This document shows, in pieces, positions 47,932-58,134 of a stretch of DNA of 64,000 bases. A program made the translations under genes and the position numbers. Source of the stretch: Sphingomonas kaistensis (GTDB lineage: Bacteria > Pseudomonadota > Alphaproteobacteria > Sphingomonadales > Sphingomonadaceae); the NCBI RefSeq assembly GCF_011927725.1, contig NZ_JAATJC010000001.1, forward strand, positions 2,549,001 to 2,613,000, read 5' to 3'. How positions within the stretch are numbered: position 1 is the stretch's first letter; every line of letters begins with the position of its first letter. The notes beneath the pieces were generated by a model. It searched no databases and was not told where the DNA came from. It saw only the letters and a program-made list of their open reading frames with translations.

Positions 47932-47964
47932 CGGGCCGGAGCGCAGGAACGCGCTTCCGGCCCG
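47932..47964. terminator. Hairpin between convergent astD and dnaB
   Basis: CGGGCCGGA and TTCCGGCCCG pair, with an inner GCGC/GCGC step and an AGGAAC loop. It is symmetric, has no T-run, and lies 9 bases after the astD stop and 23 before the dnaB stop, so it could act on both strands. Confidence 0.5.
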
Positions 47965-47986
47965 CGGCCCACCCCCGGGCGGCGGC

Positions 47987-49477
47987 TTAGTGGAATTCGG
48001 GCGCGTGGCCTTCTTCCACCAGATCGGAGAATTTGGTGATCCGGGCGTCGAACTTGAGCTTCACCTTGCCGGTCGCGCCGTGGCGCTGCTTGGCGATGAT
48101 CAACTCGGCCGTGCCGTAGATCTTGGCCATTTCCTCCTGCCATGAAGGCAGGTCGGGATGGTCGTCGGGCGGCTGCTTGGCCATCAGATAATAGTCGCCG
48201 CGATAGATGAACCAGACCATGTCGGCGTCCTGCTCGATCGAGCCGGATTCGCGAAGGTCGGAGAGCTGCGGACGCTTGTCCTCGCGCTGTTCGACCGCAC
48301 GGCTGAGCTGGGACAGGGCGACCACGGGGACGTGGAGTTCCTTGGCGAGGCTCTTGAGGCCGCGGCTGATCTCCGAAATTTCCTGCACGCGGTTGGAATC
48401 GCCGCCCTTGCCGCCACCCGACAGGAGCTGGAGGTAGTCGACGATCACCAGGCCGATGTTCTTCTGGCGCTTGAGCCGGCGGGCACGGGCGCGCAGCGCG
48501 GCGATGGTCAGGCCGGGGGTGTCGTCGATGTAGAGCGGAAGGCTGTTCAATTCCGCCGCGACCCGCGCGAATTCCCGGAACTCGTTGAGGTTCATCTGCC
48601 CGGTGCGGATATTCTGGCCGGAGATGTTGCTCTGCTCGGCAAGGATGCGGGTAGCGAGCTGGTCGGCCGACATTTCGAGGCTGAAGAAGGCGACCGATGC
48701 GCCGGCCGAGCGCTCGGACGTGATGCCGTCGGCATTGTCCTGCAGCATCCGCCGGGCGGCGTTGAACGCGATATTGGTGGCGAGCGAGGTCTTGCCCATG
48801 CCTGGACGCCCGGCGAGGATGATGAGGTCGGAGCGGTGCATGCCGCCCATCCGCGCGTTGACGTCGGTGAAGCCGGTCGTGATGCCCGACAGCGCGCCGC
48901 CCGAATTGAGCGCCGCCTCCGCGATCAGCAGCGCTTCTTTGGAGGCGTCGGCGAAGGTCTTAACCTTGCCCTCGCCCCCGCCCTGCTCGGCGACCTTGTA
49001 GAGTTCGGTTTCGGCCCGCTCGATCTGCTCGAGCGGCTTGACGTCCTCGCTGGTGTCGAGCGCCCCGGTGACGAGGTCGCGGCCGACCGCGACCAGGCTG
49101 CGCAGCAGCGCGAGGTCGTAGATCTGGGCCGCAAAGTCGCGCGCCGCGATCAGCGCCGCGCCAGAACCGGTCAGCTGGGCAAGATAGGACGGCCCGCCGA
49201 CCTGCCGCATCGCCTCGTCCGCTTCGAACAAGGGTTTCAGCGTGACCGGGTTGGCGATCATGTTGCGGTCGGTGAGGCGGAGGATCGCGTCGTAGATGCG
49301 GCCATGGAGCGGCTCGAAGAAATGATCGGCACGCAGCTTCAACTGGACGTCCTCGACCAGCCGGTTGTCCATCAGCAGCGCGCCTAGCAGCGCCGCTTCG
49401 GCCTCGACGTTGTGGGGGAGCTGCTGGACCGGGGTCTCGGCAGGTCCGGCGCCCGGGTGAAGGAGGATTTCGGCCAT
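47987..49477 (-). CDS. dnaB: Replicative DNA helicase DnaB
   Basis: 496 residues from ATG 49477. It is the hexameric fork helicase. The N-terminal domain begins LPHNVEAEAALLGALLMDNR. The RecA-like domain contains the Walker A motif ILAGRPGMGKTSLATNIAFN, FFSLEMSADQLATRI, VIVDYLQLLSG (Walker B) and LSQLSRAVEQREDKRP; IVAVGRDLVTGALDTS belongs to the linker. An upstream extension to 49696 is open but lacks any DnaB character. No intein is present. It is divergent from dcd. Confidence 0.97.
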   Translation of the reverse strand: MAEILLHPGAGPAETPVQQLPHNVEAEAALLGALLMDNRLVEDVQLKLRADHFFEPLHGRIYDAILRLTDRNMIANPVTLKPLFEADEAMRQVGGPSYLAQLTGSGAALIAARDFAAQIYDLALLRSLVAVGRDLVTGALDTSEDVKPLEQIERAETELYKVAEQGGGEGKVKTFADASKEALLIAEAALNSGGALSGITTGFTDVNARMGGMHRSDLIILAGRPGMGKTSLATNIAFNAARRMLQDNADGITSERSAGASVAFFSLEMSADQLATRILAEQSNISGQNIRTGQMNLNEFREFARVAAELNSLPLYIDDTPGLTIAALRARARRLKRQKNIGLVIVDYLQLLSGGGKGGDSNRVQEISEISRGLKSLAKELHVPVVALSQLSRAVEQREDKRPQLSDLRESGSIEQDADMVWFIYRGDYYLMAKQPPDDHPDLPSWQEEMAKIYGTAELIIAKQRHGATGKVKLKFDARITKFSDLVEEGHAPEFH

Positions 49478-49601
49478 GACCGTTCCTCTACGCTTTTCGC
49501 ACGGGCCGCCAAGCTGTGGATAACGAGGATAGCGTGGGCATCGCGGATTTCCGCGCGGCGGGAATCGACGAACCGTTGGGCGCACGGCTAAGCCCGCTTG
49601 C

Positions 49602-50156
<555 letters not shown>

Positions 50157-50162
50157 TTTCGC

Positions 50163-50480
50163 CTATGCCGTGAGGCGGATGAGGGTACCCGCAAGCACAA
50201 GCAGGAAACCCGCTGCGAAAAGGATGGCGAAGAAAATACGCACACGCTCAAGATGTCGGCGCAGCATCCGGTCATAGGCCGGCAGGTCGAGCCAGTAGCG
50301 GCCCGGCTGTTCCTCGTGCACCGCGCCTGCGCTCCGCAGCCGCTCGAACTGGCGCCGTTCGAAGCCATTGTCGGGCGCGAAGGCGATGGCCCGGTCGGGA
50401 CGGACGGCATCGGCCGAGAAGAAGGCGTGCTGGATTTCCCGGCGCGCCCGTGCCGCCAACGCCGCTGCCGCCGTCGCCAT
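50163..50480 (-). CDS. Small membrane hypothetical protein
   Basis: 105 residues from ATG 50480 (GTG 50489 is also possible). The N-terminal part is Ala/Arg-rich and soluble (MATAAAALAARARREIQHAF, then APDNGFERRQFERLRSAGAV). A single C-terminal membrane helix spans about 82-103 (IFFAILFAAGFLLVLAGTLI). It resembles a tail-anchored cytoplasmic domain. No family is recognised. It ends 6 bases after the convergent dcd stop. Confidence 0.6.
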   Translation of the reverse strand: MATAAAALAARARREIQHAFFSADAVRPDRAIAFAPDNGFERRQFERLRSAGAVHEEQPGRYWLDLPAYDRMLRRHLERVRIFFAILFAAGFLLVLAGTLIRLTA

Positions 50481-50548
50481 TCTGCCCACTCCCCGTCGTG
50501 CGCCCGCAGAGTGGCGCCTGGCGAAGTGCCGCGCAATAGCTCGACCCG

Positions 50549-50725
50549 TCAGGTGGCGTCGTGAACCTCGGCCATGGGACCGTTCTTCTTGATCGAGTCG
50601 ATCGCACTCTGGGCCGAGGATTTGCTCTTGTAGGTCTCGGTCCAGAAAATCTTTTCGCCATTATATTCGAAGCTGGCGACATATTCGCCGTTCGACGACT
50701 TCTTGATCACGAACTTGTGAGCCAT
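50549..50725 (-). CDS. DUF1508 (YegP-like) protein, 58 residues
   Basis: 58 residues, from ATG 50725 to TGA 50549. The repeat FVIKKSSNGEYVASFEYNGE, FWTETYKSKSSAQSAIDSIK matches DUF1508/YegP, here with a single repeat unit. YegP-like proteins are small and abundant and respond to stress, but their biochemical role is not established. GGAGG lies before the ATG (TTTCAATGG context: GGGAGGTTTCA). It is same-strand with the small membrane protein 60 bases downstream. Confidence 0.82.
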   Translation of the reverse strand: MAHKFVIKKSSNGEYVASFEYNGEKIFWTETYKSKSSAQSAIDSIKKNGPMAEVHDAT

Positions 50726-50794
50726 TGAAACCTCCCGTCAGCTTCGACGACGCTAACATGGATCAAGGGCTTTCGAAACGGCCGGCAGGGGCGA

Positions 50795-51349
50795 TCAGCC
50801 CTGCTTGTCGACCCAGGCGACAAAGGTGTCGGCGAAGCCGTCGATCAGCTTCTTCAGCCCTGAGTCGCTGACCCTGCCGTCCTCGCCGAACTTGTCGGCC
50901 GACAGATTGCCGACGTACATTTCGGGCTGTCCGAGGACGATGGCGTCGAGGTGGACCATGCTCTGGCGCAGGTGGTGGTTGCAGCCGAAGCCGCCGGTGC
51001 CGCCGGTCGACTGGGTGACGACCGCGGCGGGTTTCTTCTGGAACACGCCCTGGCCGTAGGGCCGCGAGCCGATGTCGATGGCGTTCTTGAGGCCGCCGGG
51101 GACCGAGCGGTTCCATTCGGGGCTGACGAACAGCAGGCCGTCGCAACCCTTAACCGCGGCGCGGAAGGCGTCCCAGGCGGGGTGGGCCGCATCCTTCTCG
51201 AGATCGGGATTGTAGAGCGGCAGGTCGTGGATCTCGATGTCCTTGAACGTCAGCCGGTCGCCGACCGCCAGTTCGATGCCCCGGGCAAGCTTCTTGGTCA
51301 GGCTGTCGGCACGCGGGCTGCCGCGGAGGACGGCGATGGTCTTGGGCAT
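50795..51349 (-). CDS. NADPH-dependent FMN reductase
   Basis: 184 residues from ATG 51349. Flavodoxin-like fold with phosphate-binding LRGSPRADSLTKKLARG near the N-terminus and the signature VSPEWNRSVPGGLKNAIDIG, then AAVVTQSTGGTGGFG. It should reduce FMN, quinones or azo compounds with NADPH. The YefN/ChrR group is closest by motif. It lies 13 bases downstream of the rnr stop on the same strand and may be cotranscribed. Confidence 0.9.
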   Translation of the reverse strand: MPKTIAVLRGSPRADSLTKKLARGIELAVGDRLTFKDIEIHDLPLYNPDLEKDAAHPAWDAFRAAVKGCDGLLFVSPEWNRSVPGGLKNAIDIGSRPYGQGVFQKKPAAVVTQSTGGTGGFGCNHHLRQSMVHLDAIVLGQPEMYVGNLSADKFGEDGRVSDSGLKKLIDGFADTFVAWVDKQG

Positions 51350-51362
51350 GGGTGGGCTGTTC

Positions 51363-53594
51363 CTAGCGCTTGCGGGATTGATGGCGGATGTTTGCCGGGC
51401 GGCCTCGGCGACCGCCAGCAGGCTTAAAGACGCGGTCACGCCGTTGTTCCCTGGGTCCGCCGGCGGGGCGGCCGTAACTGCCCTCGGGAAGCTCGAAGCG
51501 AAGCGCGCCGCTGACCGGATTGGCTTCGGTCAGGCGCAGCTGGAGGCGCTGGCCGATGCGATAGGTCTCACCGGTTTCGTCGCCGACCAGCTGCCGGGCG
51601 GCTTCGTCGTACCGGAAATATTCGCGGCCAAGGTCGGCGGCGAGGATCAGGCCGTCGCCGCCAAGGCCGTCGACCGTGGCGAAGAAGCCGAACGGCTGGA
51701 CGCCCGAGATGCGGCAGTTGAGCAATTGCCCGACGTGATCGGCGAGATAGGCCGCGACATAGCGGTCGATGGTGTCGCGCTCGGCCTCCATCGCGCGGCG
51801 TTCGAGCATGGAGATGAGCTCGCCGATCTCGGTGAAGCGAACGGCGTCGTCGGCGGGCAGGCCGCCCTCGCCCAGCCTGTAGTGGCTTACCAAAGCGCGG
51901 TGGACGAGGAGGTCGGCGTAGCGGCGGATCGGCGAGGTGAAGTGGGCGTAGGACGGCAGCGCCAGGCCGAAGTGGCCGAGCGGATCGGGCGAATAGCGGG
52001 CCTGGGTCTGGGTGCGCAGGATCTGCTCGGTGATCTCGGGCTTGGATTCGCCGTCGCCGACCCGTTCGAGGATGCGGTTGAAGGTGGCGGGGCGGATCAC
52101 CTGGCCGAGCGCGAATTCCATGTCGAAGGTGGCGAGATAATCCTTGAGCGCGGTCAGCTTCTCGCGGCCGGGGGCTTCGTGGACGCGGTACATGACCGGT
52201 GCCTTCTTCGCCTCCAGCGCCTTGGCGGCGGCGACGTTGGCGGCAATCATATAGTCCTCGACCAGCTTGTGCGCGTCGAGCCGCTCGCGCGGGGCGACCG
52301 ACATGATGCGGCCCTTCTCGTCGAGCACAACCTGCCGTTCGGGCAGGTCGAGCTCGAGCGGCTCGCGCTTCTGGCGGGCGGCGTAGAGCGCGGCCCAGCA
52401 GTCCCACAGCGGACGGAGCGCGGTGTCGAGCAGTTCGGGCTCGACCCCGCCCTCCCCGTCGATGGCGCGCTGGGCGTCTTCGTAGGCGATGTTGGCGGCG
52501 ACTCGGATCACAGCGCGGGTGAAGCGGTGCGCCTTGAGGCTGCCGTCGGGTCCGACGTGGAGGTGGCAGGCAAGCGCGGCGCGGTCCTGCCCTTCCTTCA
52601 GGGAGCAGATGTCGGACGACAGTTCGTGCGGGAGCATCGGCACGACACGGTCGGGGAAATAGACGCTGTTGCCGCGGCGGCGGGCTTCGCGGTCGAGGGC
52701 GGAGCCGGGGCGGACGTAGAAGCTGACGTCGGCGATGGCGACGATGGCGTCCCACCCGCCGTCCTCGCGGGGGCTGGCCCAGATGGCGTCGTCATGGTCG
52801 CGCGCGTCGGCGGGGTCGATCGCGACGATCGGCAGGTGGCGCAGGTCCTCGCGGTCCAAGCCGAGCGGTAGGGTCGAGACCTCGCGCGCTTCCTCGACCG
52901 TCTCCTCGGGGAATTCGTGGGGAAGCCCGTGCTTGTGGATGGCGATCAGGCTGAAGCTGCGCGGGGCGAAGGGGTCGCCGAGCACGGCGTCGACCTTGGC
53001 CGAGATGCGGGGCGGGCGGCCGGAGGGCTCGGCCAGCACCAGGTCGCCGGTCTGCGCCTCGCCGAGGTCAGAGAGCGGGAGCTGGCGGCGTTCGCGCTTG
53101 TCGACCGGCTTCAGCCACTTGGCGCCCGCCTCGTCCTCGTGGACGACGCCGAGGATGAGATCGGCCGAGCGCTGTAGCTTCTTCATCAGGTGAGCGACAT
53201 GCCCGTTCCCGCGCTCCTCGGTGCGGGCGAGGATGCGGTCGTTGAGCGCGAGCGCCGAGCGGCGGCCTTTCTCAATGACGCGCAGCTTGGGCGGCGGCCC
53301 TTCCCCCTGCCAATTGTCGGGTACCGCGACCGCCTGCTCCTCGACCGCGACGATGCGCAGCACGGTGACCCGGGGCACGCCGCCCGCCTTGTGGAAGGCG
53401 CGGCCGGGCGCGCTGTCGATCAGCCCTTCGTCGGCCATGTCCTTGAGCAGGGCCTTGAGCGCGATCTTGTCATGACCGTGGAGGCCAAAGGCGCGGGCAA
53501 TCTCCCGCTTGCCCGCTGGCTGTCCCGACTTCTCGATGAAGTCGAGGATCTGCCTGGGGGTAGGGAGGCCGGTGTGGGCGGGTTTGCGGGGCAT
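51363..53594 (-). CDS. rnr: Ribonuclease R
   Basis: 743 residues from ATG 53594 (MPRKPAHTGLPTPRQILDFI); an upstream open extension lies in the transporter gene. It is a processive 3'-5' exoribonuclease of structured RNA. An N-terminal winged helix is followed by cold-shock folds. The RNB catalytic domain contains VAIDPADARDHDDAIWA (metal-binding Asp cluster), FYVRPGSALDREARRRGNSV, YFPDRVVPMLPHELSSDIC and YAHFTSPIRRYADLLVHR. The C-terminal S1 domain has GVQPFGFFATVDGLGGDGLI. The tail is basic (GRRGRPANIRHQSRKR). It is downstream of the DMT transporter gene by 8 bases. Confidence 0.95.
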   Translation of the reverse strand: MPRKPAHTGLPTPRQILDFIEKSGQPAGKREIARAFGLHGHDKIALKALLKDMADEGLIDSAPGRAFHKAGGVPRVTVLRIVAVEEQAVAVPDNWQGEGPPPKLRVIEKGRRSALALNDRILARTEERGNGHVAHLMKKLQRSADLILGVVHEDEAGAKWLKPVDKRERRQLPLSDLGEAQTGDLVLAEPSGRPPRISAKVDAVLGDPFAPRSFSLIAIHKHGLPHEFPEETVEEAREVSTLPLGLDREDLRHLPIVAIDPADARDHDDAIWASPREDGGWDAIVAIADVSFYVRPGSALDREARRRGNSVYFPDRVVPMLPHELSSDICSLKEGQDRAALACHLHVGPDGSLKAHRFTRAVIRVAANIAYEDAQRAIDGEGGVEPELLDTALRPLWDCWAALYAARQKREPLELDLPERQVVLDEKGRIMSVAPRERLDAHKLVEDYMIAANVAAAKALEAKKAPVMYRVHEAPGREKLTALKDYLATFDMEFALGQVIRPATFNRILERVGDGESKPEITEQILRTQTQARYSPDPLGHFGLALPSYAHFTSPIRRYADLLVHRALVSHYRLGEGGLPADDAVRFTEIGELISMLERRAMEAERDTIDRYVAAYLADHVGQLLNCRISGVQPFGFFATVDGLGGDGLILAADLGREYFRYDEAARQLVGDETGETYRIGQRLQLRLTEANPVSGALRFELPEGSYGRPAGGPREQRRDRVFKPAGGRRGRPANIRHQSRKR

Positions 53595-53602
53595 TCGGGT
53601 CC

Positions 53603-54532
53603 TTAGGCGGAAGTGGCGGCCTGCGCCGAAAGGGCAGCGCGCCGGGCAAGATGATGTTCCCGCCAGACGATCACCAGTCCGCTGGCGATAATCACCGGGG
53701 CGCCGATCCAGACCGAGGAGGTGGGCAGTTCGGCGAACAGCCAGACGCCCAGCAGGGTCGCCCAGAGCAGGGAGCTGTAATCCATCGGCATGACCAGCGC
53801 GACCGGGGCCAGGCGGAGGCTGGCCGTAAGGGTCAGCTGAGCAAGACCACCAGCAAGTGCCATGCCGGCGAGGATGGCGAAGGTGGTGCCGTCGTGCGCC
53901 TGTCCGAAGCGGAGCATCAGCAGACCGAGCGGTACCAGGCTGCTGGCAGCGAACCAGAAGACGGTGGTCGATGCCCGTTCGGTCGCGCCGAGGCGGCGGA
54001 TGACGATGGTGACGGCGGCGGTCATCCCGGCGCCAACCAGCGCCACCGCGGCGCCGCTGAGCGGTACGCCGCCTTCGCCGGGATGGATGATCAGCAGGAC
54101 ACCGACAAAGCCCGCGACCACCGCGGCCCACCGCCAGCGCCCAGTCGCTTCGCCAAGGACAAGGGCGGCGAGGATGGTCGCGAAGATCGGCACGGTGAAG
54201 CCGATGGCGGTGGCGTCGGCCAAGGGAAGGAGCAGGATGGCGAGGAAGTTCATGGCCATCGAGGACAGGCCAAGTGCCATGCGGCCGATATGCGCACCGA
54301 CCCTCTTCGTTCGGAGCGAGGCGAGCCCGGGCCCGGCAAGCACCAGGCCGGTGGCGCAGACGACCGAGCCGATCTGCCGGTAGAACAGGCTCTCGACGAC
54401 GTTGACGCCGCGGTTGCCGGCCAGCTTCACCCCCGCGAACATCAGCGCCAGCAGCAGCGCCGTCAGCAGCCGCAACAGGATGCCGGCAAGCGGGCGCTGG
54501 GTGGCCGGACGGTCGGTTTCCTCGGCAGTCAT
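53603..54532 (-). CDS. DMT-superfamily (EamA) transporter
   Basis: 309 residues from ATG 54532. Ten hydrophobic helices in two EamA repeats are visible (LLRLLTALLLALMFAGVKLA, IGFTVPIFATILAALVLGEA, AGMTAAVTIVIRRLGATERA and MDYSSLLWATLLGVWLFAEL among them). It is an inner-membrane exporter of metabolites or amino acids, with unknown substrate. It starts 20 bases after the M28 peptidase stop and ends 8 bases before rnr, so all three may be on one message. Confidence 0.9.
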   Translation of the reverse strand: MTAEETDRPATQRPLAGILLRLLTALLLALMFAGVKLAGNRGVNVVESLFYRQIGSVVCATGLVLAGPGLASLRTKRVGAHIGRMALGLSSMAMNFLAILLLPLADATAIGFTVPIFATILAALVLGEATGRWRWAAVVAGFVGVLLIIHPGEGGVPLSGAAVALVGAGMTAAVTIVIRRLGATERASTTVFWFAASSLVPLGLLMLRFGQAHDGTTFAILAGMALAGGLAQLTLTASLRLAPVALVMPMDYSSLLWATLLGVWLFAELPTSSVWIGAPVIIASGLVIVWREHHLARRAALSAQAATSA

Positions 54533-54551
54533 GCCCCCGGCGACGGTGCGA

Positions 54552-55991
54552 TCACTTGGTCTCCGGCGCGACGTAGGGCTTGAACGCGCCGCCCGGGACC
54601 GCGCTGGCGACGGGGCTTTCCCAGCCATCCTTGCTGACCGAGGACACGCCGAACACCCAGTCGTCGACGCGGATTCCCTTCAGCACCGATTGCTTCTGCG
54701 CGCCCTCGACCCGGCCCATGGTCGCCGTGTTGGACGGGCGGTTGGGATTGGCCGAGGCACCGGCCGGCGGGGCTTCGTTCGTGACCACCACGTCCGAAAC
54801 CGCGGTCGACGACTTGGTCCAGTTGTTCTCGTCCGTCCGGCGCCAGTGCACCTTGTAGGCAGGGACGCCAGCGAGCGGCGCCCAGTTGACCGTGGTGTCG
54901 GTGCTGACCGCACCCTGCGCGACCGGTGCTGGCGGCGGCGGGGCGTTGGCGATGGCGACCAGCGCCGCGACGTTCAGGCGGGTGACCTTGGCGAGATAGG
55001 GAAAGTCCATCTCGTCGATGGTGTCGCCGAATTTCCTGCCGTTTTCGGTGCGCAGGTCCTGGTGCTGATGATCGTAATCCTCGACCGCGACCGAGAAGCG
55101 GACGGCCGGGAAACCGGCATTGAGGAACTCGGTGTGATCGCCGCCGCGGCCGAAACGGTCGTTGCGCCACACCTGGCGGACGTCGAGACCGATCTGCGGC
55201 AGGCGTTCGGCCAGCCGGTCTAGGAAGCGACTGATGTTGCGGCTGGGGCTGTCATTCTCCCCGCCGAGGCTGCGCTGGGAGGCGGCAAGCGCTTCGCGGC
55301 CCTGCCAGCGCGGCCCTTCGGAAAAGACCCGCACGGTCCTGACGTCGCAGACGCGATCGGAGCCGCAGCTGTTGCCGATGATATCGTTGTTGAGATTGGC
55401 GACGACGTTCCAACCCTGCGCCTTGGCATAGTCGGACAATATCTTGCCGCCGAGCAGGCCCTGCTCCTCGCCCGACAGCACGCCGTAGACGATCGTCCCG
55501 CCGAACTTGCCGCCGCGCAGCGCACGTGCCGCTTCGAGCACGGCGACGGTGCCCGAGCCGTCGTCGTTGGCGCCCGGCGCGTCGCTGGTGAAGTCCATCA
55601 CGTCGGTGACGCGGCTGTCGATGTGGCCGGTAATGATGACGACGTCGTTGGGACGCTCGGTCCCGCGCTGGATACCGACGGCGTTGCAGACCCGGGTGGG
55701 CTGCGGCACGCGGCGGCCGGTAACGGTGTCGCAGGTCTGGAGCGTCTGGAGGCCGAGCGCCTTCAACTCCGCCTCGGCCCAGCGCACCGAAGCGCCGATC
55801 CCGCGCCTGGGGTCGGTCTGGCTGGAGAGGGTGTGACGGGTGCCGAAGCCGACCAGTTTCGCGACATCTGCACGAAGCCGCGCTTCACTGACCTTGTTCG
55901 CCGCCGCCATCATCTGCTGTTCGGGAGTCGCCGCAGTCGTGGTGCTCGACAGGAGGGCGGCGGAAAGGGTCAGCGCCAGCGGCTTCAGCAT
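54552..55991 (-). CDS. Secreted M28-family metallopeptidase
   Basis: 479 residues from ATG 55991, with a signal peptide (MLKPLALTLSAALLSSTTTA). It is a two-zinc aminopeptidase-type enzyme: ITGHIDSRV (zinc His and Asp), PGANDDGSGTVAVLEAAR (bridging Asp), YGVLSGEEQGLLGGK (catalytic Glu and Glu), LNNDIIGN (Asp) and GDHTEFLNAGFPAVRF (His). A C-terminal fibronectin-III-like beta region (about 365-470) begins WAPLAGVPAYKVHWRRT. It probably hydrolyses peptides in the periplasm or outside the cell. It is upstream of the transporter gene. Confidence 0.92.
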   Translation of the reverse strand: MLKPLALTLSAALLSSTTTAATPEQQMMAAANKVSEARLRADVAKLVGFGTRHTLSSQTDPRRGIGASVRWAEAELKALGLQTLQTCDTVTGRRVPQPTRVCNAVGIQRGTERPNDVVIITGHIDSRVTDVMDFTSDAPGANDDGSGTVAVLEAARALRGGKFGGTIVYGVLSGEEQGLLGGKILSDYAKAQGWNVVANLNNDIIGNSCGSDRVCDVRTVRVFSEGPRWQGREALAASQRSLGGENDSPSRNISRFLDRLAERLPQIGLDVRQVWRNDRFGRGGDHTEFLNAGFPAVRFSVAVEDYDHQHQDLRTENGRKFGDTIDEMDFPYLAKVTRLNVAALVAIANAPPPPAPVAQGAVSTDTTVNWAPLAGVPAYKVHWRRTDENNWTKSSTAVSDVVVTNEAPPAGASANPNRPSNTATMGRVEGAQKQSVLKGIRVDDWVFGVSSVSKDGWESPVASAVPGGAFKPYVAPETK

Positions 55992-56082
55992 CGAATACTC
56001 CCGGATCATGCAGTCGCAGAGGGACTAGGTGTTTCGCGATGGCCGGTCTAGGCTGCCTTCTTTCATTACTGGGGGCAGTAAC

Positions 56083-58056
56083 ATGAATTCAGCGGGTCGA
56101 TTGCTGGCGGCAGGTGCGATGCTGGGCGTGGCGAGTTCGGTGGGCGCGCAGACCCTGCCGCCGATCCTGTCAGGTGCGCCGACTGCGGCGGCCGTGACCG
56201 CCCGCTGCAACGAGATGCTCGGTCGCAGCGCCGCGCTTCGCACGAAGCTGGAAGCACCCGGGTCGAGCGCGACGGCGCTGCAGCAGTTCGACGATCTGCT
56301 CAACGTGCTGATCGGCGCCAATGGCGAAGCGGGCCTGTATCGCGAAGTGCTGGTCGACGAGGCGGCGCGCAGCGCGGCGCAGGATTGCGAGGTCAAGGTC
56401 GGCACCGAGTTCAATGCCGTCACCCTGTCACGCCCGATCTACGAGAAGCTGAAGGCGCTGCCGGCTCCTGCCGACAAGCCGAGCGCCTTTTATCTTCAGC
56501 GCACCTTGCAGGCCTTCGAACTGTCGGGCGTGGCGCTGGATGCCGACAAAAGGGTCGAGGCGCGCAAGCTGGCCGACCGCATTTCGGAACTGACCACCAG
56601 CTTCCAGGCGAACATTCCCAAGAACCAGCGGTCGATCACGGTCACCGCGGCCGAACTGGACGGGCTTCCGGCCGACTTCATCGCGGCGCGCAAGCCGGGT
56701 GCCGACGGCAAGATCACGCTGCGCACCGACAGCGCCGACTTCGTGCCGGTAATGACCTATGCCAAGAGCAGCGCGCTGCGCGAGCGGTTCCTGCGGGAGT
56801 ATGCGCAGGTCGGCTATCCCGCCAACGACGCGGTGCTGCGCGACCTGATCAACGCCCGGCAGGCCTTCGCCAGGCTGATCGGAAGACCCGATTTCGCGAC
56901 CGTCGATTTCGAGCCGCGGATGCTCAACACGCCGGCCAAGGTCGAGGCGCTGCTGGCCGAGATGGCGGCGGCGGCGCGCCCGGCGGCGCAAAGCGATTAT
57001 GGCAAGAAGCTGGCGGTGCTCCGGCAGACGGAACCGGGCGCGACCACCATCGCCCCGTGGGACAATAGCTACCTGACCCCGATCGTGCAGAAGCAGAGCT
57101 ATGGCTTCGACCGGCAGGAAGCGCGCAAATATTTCAGTTACCCCAAAGTGCGCGACGGGATCCTGCAGCTGAGCGAGGACCTCTTCGGGGTCGACATCAA
57201 GCCGTGGCAGACCGCGCTGTGGCACCCCAAGGCCGAAGCCTATGAGATGTTTGAAGGCGGCAAGCTGATCGGCCGCTTCTACCTCGACATGCACCCGCGG
57301 CCCGGCAAGTACGAGCATGCCAATGTGGTGCCGATCCGCCAAGGCATGGCCGGCCAGGTGCCGGTGATCGCGCTGGTGATGAATGCTCCCGACGGGCTGA
57401 TGGAGCATGGCGACGTGGAGACGTTCCTGCACGAATATGGTCACTTGCTGCACGGCATCTTCGGCGGGCAGAACCAGCGCTGGGCCGGGCAAAGCGGGAT
57501 CGCGACCGAGGCCGATTTCGGTGAGGCGCCCAGCCAGATGCTGGAAGAGTGGGTCTATGATTACGACACGCTGAAGCGGTTCGCGACCAATGACGCGGGC
57601 CAGCCGATCCCGCAGGAACTGGTCGCGCAGATGAACCGCGCGCGTCATTTCAACATGGGCATGGGAGACATGGGCCAGCTTGGCTACAGCGAGGCGGCGT
57701 TGCGCTTCTACCAGGGCGCGGCACCGGCCGACCTGGGCGCGGCCTATCGCAAATATGTCGACACCTACAGCATGATTCCGCAGCCGAGCTGGTCGCAGGG
57801 TCAGGCCAGCTTTCCGCACCTCGCCGGGTATGGCGCGAGCTATTACACCTATCGCTGGTCCAAGGTGATCGCCGACGACTTGTTCACCCGCTTCGCCAAA
57901 GAAGGTCTGCGAAACCCGAAGACCGCTTCCGATTACCGGCGGCTAGTGTTGGCGCCGGGCGGGACCAAGCCCGCGGCCGAGCTGGTGCAGGATTTCCTCG
58001 GGCGGCCGATCAGCACCAATGCCTATAAGGCAGAGATGGCCAAAGCCGCGCGCTGA
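56083..58056 (+). CDS. Secreted M3-family oligopeptidase
   Basis: 657 residues from ATG 56083 with a signal peptide (MNSAGRLLAAGAMLGVASSVGAQ in outline; LLAAGAMLGVASSVGA core). The thimet-type zinc site is FLHEYGHLLHGIFGG, with the third ligand Glu in GEAPSQMLEEW. The N-terminal half is helical (LADRISELTTSFQANIPKNQ). It digests short peptides in the periplasm or outside, unlike cytoplasmic oligopeptidase A. It is divergent from the M28 gene. Confidence 0.93.
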   Translation: MNSAGRLLAAGAMLGVASSVGAQTLPPILSGAPTAAAVTARCNEMLGRSAALRTKLEAPGSSATALQQFDDLLNVLIGANGEAGLYREVLVDEAARSAAQDCEVKVGTEFNAVTLSRPIYEKLKALPAPADKPSAFYLQRTLQAFELSGVALDADKRVEARKLADRISELTTSFQANIPKNQRSITVTAAELDGLPADFIAARKPGADGKITLRTDSADFVPVMTYAKSSALRERFLREYAQVGYPANDAVLRDLINARQAFARLIGRPDFATVDFEPRMLNTPAKVEALLAEMAAAARPAAQSDYGKKLAVLRQTEPGATTIAPWDNSYLTPIVQKQSYGFDRQEARKYFSYPKVRDGILQLSEDLFGVDIKPWQTALWHPKAEAYEMFEGGKLIGRFYLDMHPRPGKYEHANVVPIRQGMAGQVPVIALVMNAPDGLMEHGDVETFLHEYGHLLHGIFGGQNQRWAGQSGIATEADFGEAPSQMLEEWVYDYDTLKRFATNDAGQPIPQELVAQMNRARHFNMGMGDMGQLGYSEAALRFYQGAAPADLGAAYRKYVDTYSMIPQPSWSQGQASFPHLAGYGASYYTYRWSKVIADDLFTRFAKEGLRNPKTASDYRRLVLAPGGTKPAAELVQDFLGRPISTNAYKAEMAKAAR

Positions 58057-58134
58057 GCCTTGCCGGCATTGGCAAGCGGCGCTGACCGGGGCTAGGGGGA
58101 GCGGCACCCCCCTTCCCTAGTCAGGACGCGTCTC

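Noticed and set aside
47932..47964. Mobile-element end or attachment site at the astD/dnaB hairpin
   Set aside because: It is a symmetric hairpin between convergent gene ends with no target duplication or neighbouring transposase, so a terminator-like role is simpler.
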